A DNA stretch of 64,000 nt. Origin: Mesobacillus subterraneus. Its GTDB lineage: Bacteria > Bacillota > Bacilli > Bacillales > Cytobacillaceae. Numbering within the stretch: position 1 is the first letter of the stretch; each line of letters begins with the position of its first letter. This document shows positions 7,641 to 18,215 of the stretch, in pieces. The translations under genes were made by a program, and so were the position numbers. The notes beneath the pieces are model-generated. The model searched no databases. It saw only the letters and a list, made by a program, of their open reading frames with translations, and was not told the DNA's origin. The stretch is from contig NZ_RSFW01000034.1 in NCBI RefSeq assembly GCF_003937825.1, forward strand, positions 1-64,000. The letters run 5' to 3'.

Positions 7641-7776
7641 TGTTCGTGGTTTTTGCTGGCTTTTTGGTTAGAACAGGTGCTTTTCTTTGCAGTTTTATCT
7701 GCTTTTTCACCTTTTGCCGGAGTTTCCTTTTAATTTTTGGGTCTTTCAAAAGTGGTTTTTCGTAAATGGTTCTGTT

Positions 7777-7871
7777 TATTCCCCGTTGATGGCGATTTAT
7801 TCCCCGTTGGGTCTGTTTTATTCCCCGTTAGCCAAGATTTATTCCCCGTTGAAGCAAAGATATTCCCCGTT
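7777..7871. repeat. Five direct repeats of an 11-bp core at exactly 21-bp intervals
   Basis: The core TATTCCCCGTT begins at 7777, 7798, 7819, 7840 and 7861. All five copies are perfect and the 10-bp spacers differ from each other. The region 7641-8028 has no convincing gene. The sequence can be read as a plus frame with a YSPL motif every seven residues, but that frame lacks a ribosome binding site. The 21-bp period equals two turns of DNA, so a cooperative protein could bind along one face. Confidence 0.9.
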
Positions 7872-8028
7872 GAGTAAAAGAGCACCACACACGATACCAC
7901 GTCTGCCGCTAAAAAACCGTAATTATTTTTTACTTATAAAGCGCAGTAATTTCCTGCAATTTACCATTACGATTACGGCCCCCTTCAGGGCAAGCTAATC
8001 GAGAATAAAGATGAAGGGATGGATTTCT

Positions 8029-8721
8029 ATGTCTATGGAATGGTTTGATCGTGTTGTCGGGGAGCTGCAGGATCATCTTGAATCGATTTGTGAGAAATAT
8101 GACCAGGAAGGCCAGATGGCTGTTGAGCGGGGATCAAAGCATCCACGAATCGAATTTTTCGTGGACTATGATGATGGGGAGCGCGAGTATTTCTATATCC
8201 TATACTTTGACCCGCATAATGAGGAATTCTATACGGAAACCATTGATGAGGAGCTGGAGCAGCCGGCGCGTGTAATTCTGTCCGATATTGATGATATTGT
8301 CGACGCGGTCCATGAAGGATTTCACGATTTCATAAACGACGATGAAGATGAGCTTGACATCGTCTATGCGACCGAGGATGACGATACCATCTATTATGAA
8401 GATGATGACATCGATGAAGACGAGGAGCTCTACGTTGCGGAGGTTGTTGACGAGGACGATATCCTTGAGGAAATCGATGTTGAGTGGGAAACTCCTGAGG
8501 TCACGGCATTCTTGAAAGAGGATGAAGTGGAGGTTACCTACCAGTTCGGTCTTGTCCAGGAAACGGGCGACGGCGTCCTTCGCCGAGTAAACCGTTTATG
8601 GTCAGAGGATGACGAGCTGATCAAAGACGAAACCAACTTCATTTTTACCAAGGAAGAGGCCCCTACCATCATTGCAATGATCGCCAGCCACATGGAATCG
8701 ATGCAGGGATACGAAGACTGA
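8029..8721 (+). CDS. Highly acidic protein of unknown function
   Basis: About 230 residues. I do not recognise the family. Asp and Glu dominate, with an almost wholly acidic middle (about residues 100-160, such as DDDIDEDEELY) between two better-mixed parts. The N-terminus (MSMEWFDRVVGELQDHL) and C-terminus look folded and helical. There is no signal peptide or membrane helix. The start at 8029 follows AAGGGATGG at about 9 nt; an ATG at 8011 has no such site. It stands alone between two repeat arrays and ends at its own terminator. The sequence is clearly coding but the role is unknown. Confidence 0.75.
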   Translation: MSMEWFDRVVGELQDHLESICEKYDQEGQMAVERGSKHPRIEFFVDYDDGEREYFYILYFDPHNEEFYTETIDEELEQPARVILSDIDDIVDAVHEGFHDFINDDEDELDIVYATEDDDTIYYEDDDIDEDEELYVAEVVDEDDILEEIDVEWETPEVTAFLKEDEVEVTYQFGLVQETGDGVLRRVNRLWSEDDELIKDETNFIFTKEEAPTIIAMIASHMESMQGYED

Positions 8722-8728
8722 AACATTT

Positions 8729-8766
8729 AAGCGGGGCGCAGCCTAATGCCTCCGCTTTTTTTGTTT
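8729..8766 (+). terminator. Terminator of the acidic protein gene
   Basis: Stem AAGCGG / CCGCTT with a T-rich tail (TTTTTTTG). Confidence 0.8.
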
Positions 8767-8807
8767 TAACACAAGTAGGTAGCGAGCTATTTTAGTCGCT
8801 AAAAAAC

Positions 8808-8920
8808 TTATTGGCGATTTTCATAACTTTATTGGCGATATTTATGTTTTATTGGCGAAAAAAACTTTTTTATTGGCGAAAACCACCCGCTTTTGGCGAA
8901 AATCAAAATATATTGGCGAA
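8808..8920. repeat. Six direct repeats with core TTATTGGCGA at 20- to 21-bp intervals
   Basis: Copies begin near 8808, 8829, 8849, 8870, 8890 (degenerate, CTTTTGGCGA) and 8910 (ATATTGGCGA). Spacers are AT-rich and unlike each other. The core is unrelated to that of the array at 7777, but the period of about 20.4 bp is similar. The region 8767-8960 holds no gene. Confidence 0.85.
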
Positions 8921-8960
8921 ATGGAAATTCCGAGCGTTTTTTTCCATTCCATCAACATAA

Positions 8961-8997
8961 AAAAAGACCCCCAACCAGTGGTTGAGAGTCTTTCCGA
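8961..8997 (-). terminator. Terminator of rplM-rpsI
   Basis: Minus strand: AAAGACTCTCAACC, short loop, TTGGGGGTCTT, then seven Ts. It lies directly after the rpsI stop. Confidence 0.85.
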
Positions 8998-9006
8998 AGC
9001 GTAAAA

Positions 9007-9399
9007 TTAACGCTTTGAGAACTGAGGTGCACGACGAGCGCCTTTAAGACCGTATTTCTTACGTTCTTTCATACGAGCGTCACGAGTCAGAAGTCCTGCA
9101 CGCTTAAGTGTTGGACGGAATTCTGGGTCAGCTTGAAGCAATGCACGAGCGATGCCGTGACGGATTGCGCCAGCCTGGCCAGTGTATCCACCGCCATTTA
9201 CGTTTACAAGGATATCGTAGCTTCCTACAGTTTCAGTAGCAACAAGCGGCTGCTTTACTACTTCACGTAGTGCTGCGAATGGGATATAGTTTTCAATTTC
9301 ACGATCATTGATTGTAATTTTTCCAGTGCCTGGTACTAAACGAACTCGCGCAACGGAGCTCTTACGACGACCGGTACCGATATATTGAACCTGTGCCAA
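9007..9399 (-). CDS. rpsI: 30S ribosomal protein S9
   Basis: 130 residues, the normal length. It starts [18 protein letters not shown] and ends in the conserved basic tail [11 protein letters not shown], whose last residues reach the P-site tRNA. It is co-transcribed with rplM 20 bases upstream (RBS AAGGAGG). Confidence 0.98.
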   Translation of the reverse strand: MAQVQYIGTGRRKSSVARVRLVPGTGKITINDREIENYIPFAALREVVKQPLVATETVGSYDILVNVNGGGYTGQAGAIRHGIARALLQADPEFRPTLKRAGLLTRDARMKERKKYGLKGARRAPQFSKR

Positions 9400-9419
9400 G
9401 TTAATTACCTCCTTATTAA

Positions 9420-9857
9420 TTATCCGCGAAGTTCGTAAACTTCAGGTTGTTGTGCTTGATGTGGATGCTCGTTACCAGCATATACATGAAGCTTTTTGAA
9501 CATTTGGCGTCCAAGAGAGTTCTTTGGAAGCATACCTTTGATTGCAAGCTCAAGCATCTTTTCAGCGTAGTTTGTACGCATTTCAAGAGCAGTTCTTTGC
9601 TTCAATCCGCCTGGGTGCATTGTGTGGCGGTAGTAGATCTTGTCAGTAAGTTTCTTACCTGTAAGTTCGATTTTTGAAGCGTTGATGATGATTACGTGAT
9701 CACCAGTGTCAACATGTGGTGTGAAAGTTGGTTTATGTTTACCACGTAGGATAGCTGCGACTTCAGTAGAAAGACGACCAAGAGTCTTGCCTGCAGCATC
9801 AACTACGTACCATTTACGCTCGATATTGTTGGCATTTGCCATAAACGTTGTACGCAT
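9420..9857 (-). CDS. rplM: 50S ribosomal protein L13
   Basis: 145 residues, same length as in B. subtilis and with the same MRTT..MAN start. The GDHVIIINA and YRHT.HPGG motifs are present. It is the first gene of rplM-rpsI, with its own promoter and an L13 leader RNA upstream, and AGGAGGGAAACTC before the ATG. Confidence 0.98.
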   Translation of the reverse strand: MRTTFMANANNIERKWYVVDAAGKTLGRLSTEVAAILRGKHKPTFTPHVDTGDHVIIINASKIELTGKKLTDKIYYRHTMHPGGLKQRTALEMRTNYAEKMLELAIKGMLPKNSLGRQMFKKLHVYAGNEHPHQAQQPEVYELRG

Positions 9858-9908
9858 GAGTTTCCCTCCTAAATAGTCAAAAAAAAATCAAGTTCATTGT
9901 GGTATATT

Positions 9909-9950
9909 TTCAAACACGATAAAGCTCTTCCGGGGCTGATCGTGGGTTTA
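9909..9950 (-). ncRNA. L13 leader RNA (autoregulatory 5' UTR element)
   Basis: The minus-strand transcript contains ACCCACGAT, then a loop with AGCCCCGGAAGAGC, then ATCGTGTTTG, so CACGAT pairs with ATCGTG. Position and shape fit the L13_leader family of Firmicutes, thought to let L13 control its own operon. Assignment is from memory of the family. Confidence 0.7.
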
Positions 9951-9967
9951 AAATACATACATATGAT

Positions 9968-9996
9968 ATATTAACCTGTGATTGAGAGATTGTCAA
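9968..9996 (-). promoter_or_regulatory. Sigma-A promoter of rplM-rpsI
   Basis: -35 TTGACA (9996-9991), 17-bp spacer, -10 TAATAT (9973-9968) on the minus strand. Confidence 0.85.
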
Positions 9997-10049
9997 CACC
10001 AGGATTAGTTGTCATAATGTTTTTTTAAAATTTTCTCTTGTAAACTTAG

Positions 10050-10115
10050 CAGTTGGTTTTCGCACCAGGAGCTTCGCTTTCCGCAAGAGTCTTCGCACCT
10101 TCCACTACAATCATC
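10050..10115. repeat. Family A repeat, internally deleted copy
   Basis: Read on the minus strand it starts TGATTGTAGTGGAAGG and GCGAAGACTC like the left end of the 195-bp copy, then passes directly to CGGAAAGCGAAGC, matching its right end. The interior is missing, with a GCGG microhomology at the joint. It lies between truA and the rplM promoter; nothing else is visible in 9997-10145. Confidence 0.65.
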
Positions 10116-10145
10116 AGGTTATATACACCATACATGGTCTTAAAA

Positions 10146-10910
10146 TTAACTTCCTGACTCCATTGCATCCTCATCATAAAACACTTTCCAAAGATAGAGG
10201 CCGTGGCCTGGGGCGGTTTTGCCGGCCTGGGTGCGGTCTTTTTTCGCCAGGAGTTCTTGCATGCTGCCTGGGTCTCTTCGGCCTGTTCCGGCCTCCAGCA
10301 GCGTGCCGACGAGAATCCTTACCATATTGTAGAGGAAGCCATCGCCGACGAACCGGAATACCAGCAGGCCATTTTCCTCGTAAAAGTCTATTTCTTTCAA
10401 TGTCCTGACACGGTCTTCGACTTCTGTTTTGGCCGAGCAAAAACTGGTGAAATCATGTGTTCCCAGCAGCTGCCCTGCCGCTGCCTTCATTGCCTCGAAG
10501 TCAAGTTCATAGGGAAATTGATAGGCGAAATTCCGCTGGAATGGATCGCGATGCTTGGATAAAAGCAACAAATAGCGATATTCCTTTCCTGCTGCATCAA
10601 AGCGGGAATGGAAATCGGGACGGACGATTTCCACTGAATTGACCGCTATCTCATCAGGGAGCAGTGAATTCAGCGCAATTTGCCATCTGGGAGGCTCGAT
10701 ATCAAGCGCAGTGTCAAAATGGATGACCTGGCCCCTTGCATGCACTCCTGCGTCTGTACGGCCTGATGCGCTGATTCTGATGCTTACACCTTTATTCAGC
10801 TTTTCAAGGGCTTTTTCGATTTCACCCTGGACTGTCCTCTTGCCAGGCTGCACCTGGTAGCCTGAGAAGTGAGTTCCATCGTAAGAAACGATACATTTAA
10901 TTCGATACAT
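10146..10910 (-). CDS. truA: tRNA pseudouridine(38-40) synthase TruA
   Basis: 254 residues. The catalytic Asp53 lies in GRTDAGVHARGQ, and the tail motif FLYNMVRILVGTLLEAG is typical. It converts uridines 38-40 in the anticodon stem-loop of tRNAs. An ATG at 10914 overlaps the ecfT stop, but the GAGGG site is too close to it; the ATG at 10910 has 8-nt spacing and gives the usual MYRIKC start. It is the last gene of the ecfA1-ecfA2-ecfT-truA transcript. Confidence 0.96.
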   Translation of the reverse strand: MYRIKCIVSYDGTHFSGYQVQPGKRTVQGEIEKALEKLNKGVSIRISASGRTDAGVHARGQVIHFDTALDIEPPRWQIALNSLLPDEIAVNSVEIVRPDFHSRFDAAGKEYRYLLLLSKHRDPFQRNFAYQFPYELDFEAMKAAAGQLLGTHDFTSFCSAKTEVEDRVRTLKEIDFYEENGLLVFRFVGDGFLYNMVRILVGTLLEAGTGRRDPGSMQELLAKKDRTQAGKTAPGHGLYLWKVFYDEDAMESGS

Positions 10911-10915
10911 GGACA

Positions 10916-11713
10916 TTACCCTCTTAACAGAATTAGCAGGAATGTGACGGCTCCCAGGAATAGGATCATGGTCGTATCAGGCAGCCCCCACGTCAGCTGC
11001 CGGTACTTCGTGCGTCCTTCGCCGCCTTTGTAGCCTCTTGCCTCCATGGCGACCGCAAGCTCCTCTGCCCGCTTGAACGAGCTGATGAACAACGGGATCA
11101 GCAAAGGAACAATCGCTTTGATCCGTTCTTTGATAGGACCGCTGTTATACTCCACTCCCCGGGCTGTCTGTGCCTTCATGATTTTGTCGGTTTCCTGCAT
11201 GAGGGTCGGAATGAACCTCAGGGAAATGGACATCATCAATGCCAGCTCATGTACCGGGAATTTTACTTTTTTCAAAGGATTCAGCAGTGTTTCCAGACCA
11301 TCGGTAATTTCGATCGGCGTGGTGGTGAGCGTCAATAACGATGTAATCAGAATCAACAGCAGGAACCTTAATGAAATGAAAATCCCCTGCCTGATGCCTT
11401 CCTCGTAAACCTTCAGCCAGCCAAGCTCAAATACAAGTTCCCCCTCCTTGGTGAGGAAGATATGGAGCAGGAATGTAAACAAGACAAGAAGAAGCACAGG
11501 CTTCAGCCCGCCATATAAGAACCGTGGAGGGATTTTTGACATCCCGACCATCAAGAACGTATAGGCAGCTAAAACTCCATACGTCAATGCGTTATTAGCG
11601 ATAAAAACAACACAGACGAACAGAAAGACGATGATCAGTTTTGAGCGCGGATCCATTTTATGAAGGATGGATTCCCCTGGCACATAGCGGCCAATGATCA
11701 TTTTCTCCATCAT
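10916..11713 (-). CDS. ecfT: EcfT, transmembrane subunit of ECF transporter
   Basis: 265 residues with several hydrophobic helices. The cytoplasmic coupling helices carry the two Ala-Arg-Gly motifs (KAQTARGVEY and AMEARGYKGG) that contact the ATPases. It is the shared scaffold of group II energy-coupling-factor vitamin transporters; substrate-binding S components are encoded elsewhere. It overlaps the ecfA2 stop by a few bases, indicating translational coupling. Confidence 0.96.
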   Translation of the reverse strand: MMEKMIIGRYVPGESILHKMDPRSKLIIVFLFVCVVFIANNALTYGVLAAYTFLMVGMSKIPPRFLYGGLKPVLLLVLFTFLLHIFLTKEGELVFELGWLKVYEEGIRQGIFISLRFLLLILITSLLTLTTTPIEITDGLETLLNPLKKVKFPVHELALMMSISLRFIPTLMQETDKIMKAQTARGVEYNSGPIKERIKAIVPLLIPLFISSFKRAEELAVAMEARGYKGGEGRTKYRQLTWGLPDTTMILFLGAVTFLLILLRG

Positions 11714-12579
11714 TTCGTACCGCCTCCTTCCAGGAACCTGGCAACCATTTCCGCCAGCTCCTCTTCAGACAGGCTGATTTTCTTGAACTTTGTCCCGAAG
11801 GCTTCCTCGATCTTCAATTGCAAGCCTACTACTTCCGGTACATCAAGTCCCAATTCAATCAATGCCTTGGGATTGGAAAAGATATGTTCAGGCGAACCTT
11901 TTGTAAAAACCTTGCCCTGGTGCATGACAATGATCTCGTCCGCATAGCGGGCAGCATCCTCCATGCTGTGGGTTACAAGGACAGTTGATAGATTCCTTTT
12001 TTTATGAAGTGTATAAAATAAGTCCATGATTTCCTTGCGACCGCGCGGGTCGAGTCCTGCAGTAGGCTCGTCCAATACGATCACCTCTGGTTCCATCGCC
12101 AATACACCTGCAATGGCGACACGCCTCATCTGGCCCCCTGAAAGGTCAAATGGAGATTTTTCAAGGATTTCTTCCGGAAGACCCACAAGGCTGATGGCCG
12201 CTCTTGCCCTCTCGCGCGCTTGCCTTTCGGAGACGCCAAAATTCATCGGTCCAAACATGATGTCCTTTTCGACCGTTTCTTCAAATAACTGATGCTCCGG
12301 AAACTGAAAGACAATCCCCACCTTTTCGCGGACACCCTTTAAGTTCTTTTCCTTTCGCCCGGCCTTGATTTCCCTGCTGCCGATCACGACAGAGCCTTTC
12401 GTCGGCTTCAGCAATGCATTCAGATGCTGCAGTACGGTCGATTTTCCTGATCCGGTATGTCCAATGACAGCCAAATAGGTGCCAGATGGAATATCGATGG
12501 ACACATCCGTTATCGCGAGACGTTCAAAAGGCGAATCAGCCTGGTAGCGATATTCTACATTTTTGAGTGAGATGTCCAT
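11710..12579 (-). CDS. ecfA2: EcfA2 (EcfA'), ATPase of ECF transporter
   Basis: 289 residues. Walker [10 protein letters not shown] (40-48), Q loop in VFQFPEH, signature LSGGQMRR, Walker [13 protein letters not shown] and the switch His in VTHSMED are all present. It pairs with EcfA1 to power vitamin uptake through EcfT. It overlaps the end of ecfA1 by 25 bases. Confidence 0.96.
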   Translation of the reverse strand: MDISLKNVEYRYQADSPFERLAITDVSIDIPSGTYLAVIGHTGSGKSTVLQHLNALLKPTKGSVVIGSREIKAGRKEKNLKGVREKVGIVFQFPEHQLFEETVEKDIMFGPMNFGVSERQARERARAAISLVGLPEEILEKSPFDLSGGQMRRVAIAGVLAMEPEVIVLDEPTAGLDPRGRKEIMDLFYTLHKKRNLSTVLVTHSMEDAARYADEIIVMHQGKVFTKGSPEHIFSNPKALIELGLDVPEVVGLQLKIEEAFGTKFKKISLSEEELAEMVARFLEGGGTK

Positions 12580-13394
12580 AGTTCTGTCACCAGCTCTTCT
12601 TCAGTTAAATATGATTTCGAAAGTCCAACACCTTTTTGGCGCATGATTTTGCTCATTTTGACCGGAAAAGGAATGTCCAGCCCCAGTTTGATCAGCTCTT
12701 CATCCATCTGGAAGATTTCCTCCGGGCTTCCTTCCCGGTATAGCTCCCCTCTGTTCATGACGATGATTCTGTCAGCCTTTGCTGCTTCCTCAAGGTCATG
12801 GGTAATGGAGATGACGGTAATATTCTCCCGCTCTTTCAATTCACGTACGGTATTGATTACCTCTGCGCGGCCTCGCGGATCAAGCATTGACGTAGCTTCG
12901 TCAAGAATGATGATCGCCGGCTGCAACGCAAGGACGCCTGCAATTGCGACACGCTGCTTCTGGCCGCCTGACAGATGGTGCGACTCTTGATTTAGAAAGG
13001 TTCCCATTTTGACTTTATCAAGTGAGGTTTGGACACGCTCTACCATTACATCTCTAGGTACGCCGTGATTTTCCAGACCAAAAGCCACATCATCCCTAAC
13101 CGTTGTTCCAACAAACTGATTATCAGGATTTTGAAAAACCATTCCTACGTTTTTTCTGATTTCCCAGATGGTATCCTCAGACAACGTGATTCCGCAAACT
13201 GCAATCGATCCTTCCTGTGGAAATTGCAGGCCGTTCAGTAATTTGGCCAGCGTTGATTTCCCCGATCCATTATGCCCGACAATCGCCAGCCATTCTCCTT
13301 CCAAAATATCAAAACTGATATTTTTCAGGGCCGGAGTCTGCTGTCCGTCATAACTGAATGACACATTTTCTATGCTTACTAAAGGCTTGCTCAT
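12555..13394 (-). CDS. ecfA1: EcfA1, ATPase of ECF transporter
   Basis: 279 residues. Walker [10 protein letters not shown] (40-48), signature LSGGQKQR, Walker [13 protein letters not shown] and ITHDLEEA are present; the Walker B region has the ATS variant that distinguishes EcfA1 from EcfA2. RBS GAGGAGG is 5-6 nt before the ATG. It follows the rplQ terminator and presumably depends on readthrough or an unrecognised promoter. Confidence 0.96.
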   Translation of the reverse strand: MSKPLVSIENVSFSYDGQQTPALKNISFDILEGEWLAIVGHNGSGKSTLAKLLNGLQFPQEGSIAVCGITLSEDTIWEIRKNVGMVFQNPDNQFVGTTVRDDVAFGLENHGVPRDVMVERVQTSLDKVKMGTFLNQESHHLSGGQKQRVAIAGVLALQPAIIILDEATSMLDPRGRAEVINTVRELKERENITVISITHDLEEAAKADRIIVMNRGELYREGSPEEIFQMDEELIKLGLDIPFPVKMSKIMRQKGVGLSKSYLTEEELVTELWTSHSKM

Positions 13395-13801
13395 CTCCGT
13401 CCTCCTCTCGACTCTTCTTCTCTATCTCTGCTATTTGAAACGAATTAAAAATATTTCTGGATATAAAAAAAGCCTGCACCTCTCCCCGGGCGGAAGCGAT
13501 CCGCAAGTGCAGGGTCCTGAAAAGGACTGGGGAGAAGTGCATGAGCTAGACGAGACAGGCAGAACAGCTCCGGTTAAAATAGATGATCCACCTATCACGA
13601 ACCGATCCAGGAAAGACCTGAAGTAACCGGCCGATGGGGCCAGTGAACTCTTCTTTCTCTAATGGCCTGCTCATCATAACGCTCGTTTTGGCTTGTGCTG
13701 CTTTTTCAATTTTCGACAGGGCCGAACCCTGTATAAGAAAAAAAGGGGATGAAACAAGTTTGTTTAAACTGTCCATCGCCCTTGTTGAGTGTTTAAAGGT
13801 A
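13395..13801. other. 407-bp gap between ecfA1 and rplQ
   Basis: It contains the terminator at 13463-13514 and a small hairpin ACAGGG / CCCTGT at 13716-13732 without a T tail. A 76-codon minus frame (13546-13776) lies here but has no properly spaced ribosome binding site. I see no clear sigma-A promoter for ecfA1. The gap is longer than I recall for B. subtilis. Confidence 0.6.
13463..13514 (-). terminator. Terminator at the end of the ribosomal superoperon
   Basis: Minus strand: ACCCTGCAC pairs with GTGCAGGCT around an inner GC-rich stem, followed by seven Ts. It separates rplQ from ecfA1. Confidence 0.75.
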
Positions 13802-14227
<426 letters not shown>

Positions 14228-14244
14228 CTAGTTAAGCTTGTTAA

Positions 14245-15189
14245 CTAGTCATCCTTGCGTAAGCCTAAGCCTAGCTCTTCTAGTTTAGCTTTTACTTCTT
14301 CTAGTGATTTTCTGCCAAGGTTGCGTACCTTCATCATATCTTCCTCTGTCTTGTGAGCAAGCTCCTGGACAGTGTTGATACCAGCACGCTTTAAGCAGTT
14401 ATATGAACGGACAGAAAGGTCAAGTTCTTCAATTGTCATTTCAAGAACTTTTTCTTTTTGGTCTTCTTCTTTTTCAACCATGATCTCAGCATTTTGAGCT
14501 TCGTCAGTCAGACCGACAAAAATGTTCAGGTGCTCAGTCAGGATTTTAGAACCCAGTGCAATTGCTTCCTTAGGACCTGTGCTGCCATCTGTCCAAACGT
14601 CAAATACCAGCTTGTCATAATTCGTCATTTGCCCTACGCGAGTGTTTTCTACTTGATAAGATACACGTGAAACCGGTGTATAGATTGAGTCGATTGGAAT
14701 GACACCGATCGGCTGGTCTTCCCGCTTGTTTTGGTCAGCTGGGGTATACCCGCGGCCTCTGCGTGCAGTCAGTCTCATACGCAATGATCCTTTGCTTGAA
14801 AGGGTAGCGATGTGAAGATCCGGGTTAAGGATTTCGACGTCACTGTCATGCGTGATGGATGATGCAGTCACTGGGCCCTCGCCCTGCAAGTCGATTTCGA
14901 GTGTCTTCTCTTCATCAGAGTAGATTTTCAACGCTAATTTCTTAACGTTCAAAATGATTGATGTTACATCTTCTACGACGCCTTCAATTGTTGAGAACTC
15001 ATGAAGTACTCCATCGATTTGAATCGATGTGACAGCTGCACCTGGGAGTGAGGATAATAGGATACGACGTAAGGAGTTACCCAAAGTTGTACCATATCCA
15101 CGCTCAAGCGGTTCTACGACAAACTTGCCGTACTTGGCATCATCGCTGATCTCAACCGTTTCGATTTTTGGTTTTTCTATTTCGATCAT
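14245..15189 (-). CDS. rpoA: RNA polymerase subunit alpha
   Basis: 314 residues. The N-terminal dimerisation domain ([21 protein letters not shown]) and the C-terminal domain ([19 protein letters not shown]) that binds UP elements and activators are complete. A TTG one codon upstream is possible, but the ATG at 15189 with GGAGGG at the right distance gives the standard MIEIEKPK start. Confidence 0.98.
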   Translation of the reverse strand: MIEIEKPKIETVEISDDAKYGKFVVEPLERGYGTTLGNSLRRILLSSLPGAAVTSIQIDGVLHEFSTIEGVVEDVTSIILNVKKLALKIYSDEEKTLEIDLQGEGPVTASSITHDSDVEILNPDLHIATLSSKGSLRMRLTARRGRGYTPADQNKREDQPIGVIPIDSIYTPVSRVSYQVENTRVGQMTNYDKLVFDVWTDGSTGPKEAIALGSKILTEHLNIFVGLTDEAQNAEIMVEKEEDQKEKVLEMTIEELDLSVRSYNCLKRAGINTVQELAHKTEEDMMKVRNLGRKSLEEVKAKLEELGLGLRKDD

Positions 15190-15319
15190 CAAATATACCC
15201 TCCTTCAAAACGTCGAAACCCCGGCAGGCTTTTACCTTACCGAAATTCCCCCATGTATACGTTCCCGTTTGTGCACAACAACTGGATTAATGATTTCTGT
15301 ATACCTAGAAAATATTTGT

Positions 15320-15348
15320 ATCATATCCCATTATAGACAGGACTACAA
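15320..15348 (-). promoter_or_regulatory. Possible internal promoter before rpoA
   Basis: -35 TTGTAG (15348-15343), 17-bp spacer, -10 TATGAT (15325-15320), in the 175-bp rpsK-rpoA gap, which is larger than other gaps in the operon. Confidence 0.35.
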
Positions 15349-15364
15349 ATTCTATACAGAAAAA

Positions 15365-15754
<390 letters not shown>

Positions 15755-15778
15755 TTAAATGTTACCCTCCTTTACGGA

Positions 15779-16144
<366 letters not shown>

Positions 16145-16167
16145 CTAGATGCGCACCTCCTTTATTA

Positions 16168-16308
<141 letters not shown>

Positions 16309-16315
16309 TCACGGT

Positions 16316-16534
16316 TTATTTAAAGCGGTAGGTAATTCTTCCGCGAGTCAAATCATATGGAGAAAGCTCAACTGTTACCTTGTCTCCTGGCAGGATACGA
16401 ATGAAGTGCATTCGGATTTTGCCGGAAACATGAGCCAACACTGTATGACCATTCTCTAATTCTACCTTAAACATTGCATTCGGCAAAGTTTCAGTCACTG
16501 TGCCTTCAATTTCAATTACATCATCTTTCGCCAT
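16316..16534 (-). CDS. infA: Translation initiation factor IF-1
   Basis: 72 residues, a single OB fold, starting [18 protein letters not shown] and ending [11 protein letters not shown]. It occupies the 30S A site during initiation. A probable promoter lies upstream at 16669. Confidence 0.98.
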   Translation of the reverse strand: MAKDDVIEIEGTVTETLPNAMFKVELENGHTVLAHVSGKIRMHFIRILPGDKVTVELSPYDLTRGRITYRFK

Positions 16535-16668
16535 AAACTGATCTCCCTTCTTGATTCAATGTGTATTCAATCATATACCCTGCATGATGCAGAGTGCAGC
16601 TTCCTAATTGTGTGCGTTCTAAGCAGCAAGGCAATTGAGAAAATCGTTGAGAAATACTCAACCTTATG

Positions 16669-16697
16669 ATTATATCATAAAGCAGGCATCCCGTCCG
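16669..16697 (-). promoter_or_regulatory. Probable promoter of infA-rpmJ-rpsM-rpsK
   Basis: -10 TATAAT (16674-16669) preceded by the extended motif TG one base upstream; the -35 is poor (CGGACG). It lies in the 228-bp map-infA gap. B. subtilis has a small KOW-domain gene here (as I recall); I find none. Confidence 0.5.
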
Positions 16698-16762
16698 CAT
16701 ATAAATTTCAATTTCGCCTATTTAAAGACTAAAAACAGAATCAGGCGGCCGAACACTATCCA

Positions 16763-17508
16763 TCAGGCTTTGGTCAAAATCTCAAAACCCGTTTCAGTGA
16801 TCGCAATGGTATGCTCAAAGTGGGCACACACTTTACCGTCAACCGTCACGACAGTCCAATCATCGGCTAACGTTTTAACATAGCGGCTTCCTGCATTCAC
16901 CATCGGTTCTATGCATAGAACCATACCAGGTTTCAGCCTTGGTCCCCTGTTAGGAGGGCCATAATGAGGAATTTGCGGGTCCTCATGCAATTCTTGCCCA
17001 ATTCCATGGCCGACATACTCGCGAACAATAGAAAAGCCTTCTGATTCCACATACGTTTGAATCGCATGGGAGATGTTCGATAGACGCTCCCCTGGCTTGG
17101 CTTCCTTCAATCCCGTGAACAATGACTCTTCTGTCACGTCCAGAAGACGCTGGGCTTCTTCATCAATCTTGCCTACCGGATAAGTCCAGGCGGAGTCCCC
17201 GTGGTATCCGTTGTACTTCGCTCCGATATCAATGCTGATGATATCGCCCTCTTTTAGGATCCGTTCGCCAGGAATCCCGTGAACTAGCTCCTGATTGACC
17301 GATGCACAGATGCTGCCGCGAAAACCATTATACCCTTTAAAAGAAGGCGTGGCACCCTGCTTGCGGATGAAATCCTCAGCAATGGCATCAAGATCCTTCG
17401 TCGTAATACCGGGAGCAATATGTTTCTTCAGCTCCTGGTGGGTCAACGCAACAATGCGACCTGCTTTTCGCATGATTTCTATTTCACGAGGGGTTTTGCA
17501 GATGATCA

Positions 17509-17509
<1 letters not shown>
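16763..17509 (-). CDS. map: Methionine aminopeptidase, type I
   Basis: 248 residues of the M24 fold. Metal ligands are visible: the two Asp in [18 protein letters not shown] (about 97 and 108), His in [10 protein letters not shown] (about 171), Glu in CIEPMV and the late Glu in AHFEHTIAI. It removes the initiator Met from nascent proteins. Its start overlaps the adk stop by one base (TAATG). Confidence 0.97.
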
Positions 17510-18183
<674 letters not shown>

Positions 18184-18215
18184 TTAAAGATTCAGGGAAC
18201 AAAGTCCCCTAAATC

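Noticed and set aside
7534-7749. 71-codon basic minus-strand frame after the nuclease gene
   Set aside because: It overlaps the 3' end of the nuclease gene and its terminator, has a TTG start without ribosome binding site, and its Lys-rich composition follows from A-rich sequence.
7687-7998. Plus-strand frame with YSPL every seven residues
   Set aside because: The periodic peptide follows automatically from the 21-bp DNA repeat. The frame begins in low-complexity T-rich sequence without a ribosome binding site. Kept as a DNA repeat instead.
7777-8920. CRISPR arrays
   Set aside because: Cores are only 10-11 bp and spacers about 10 bp; no cas genes are nearby. Not CRISPR.
10163-10642. Several overlapping plus-strand frames opposite truA
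   Set aside because: They are antisense to an intact conserved gene and overlap each other in different frames.
13546-13776. 76-codon minus-strand frame between rplQ and the superoperon terminator
   Set aside because: AAGGG lies only 3 bases before the ATG, and the C-terminal part is low in recognisable features. It could be real, but I cannot support it.
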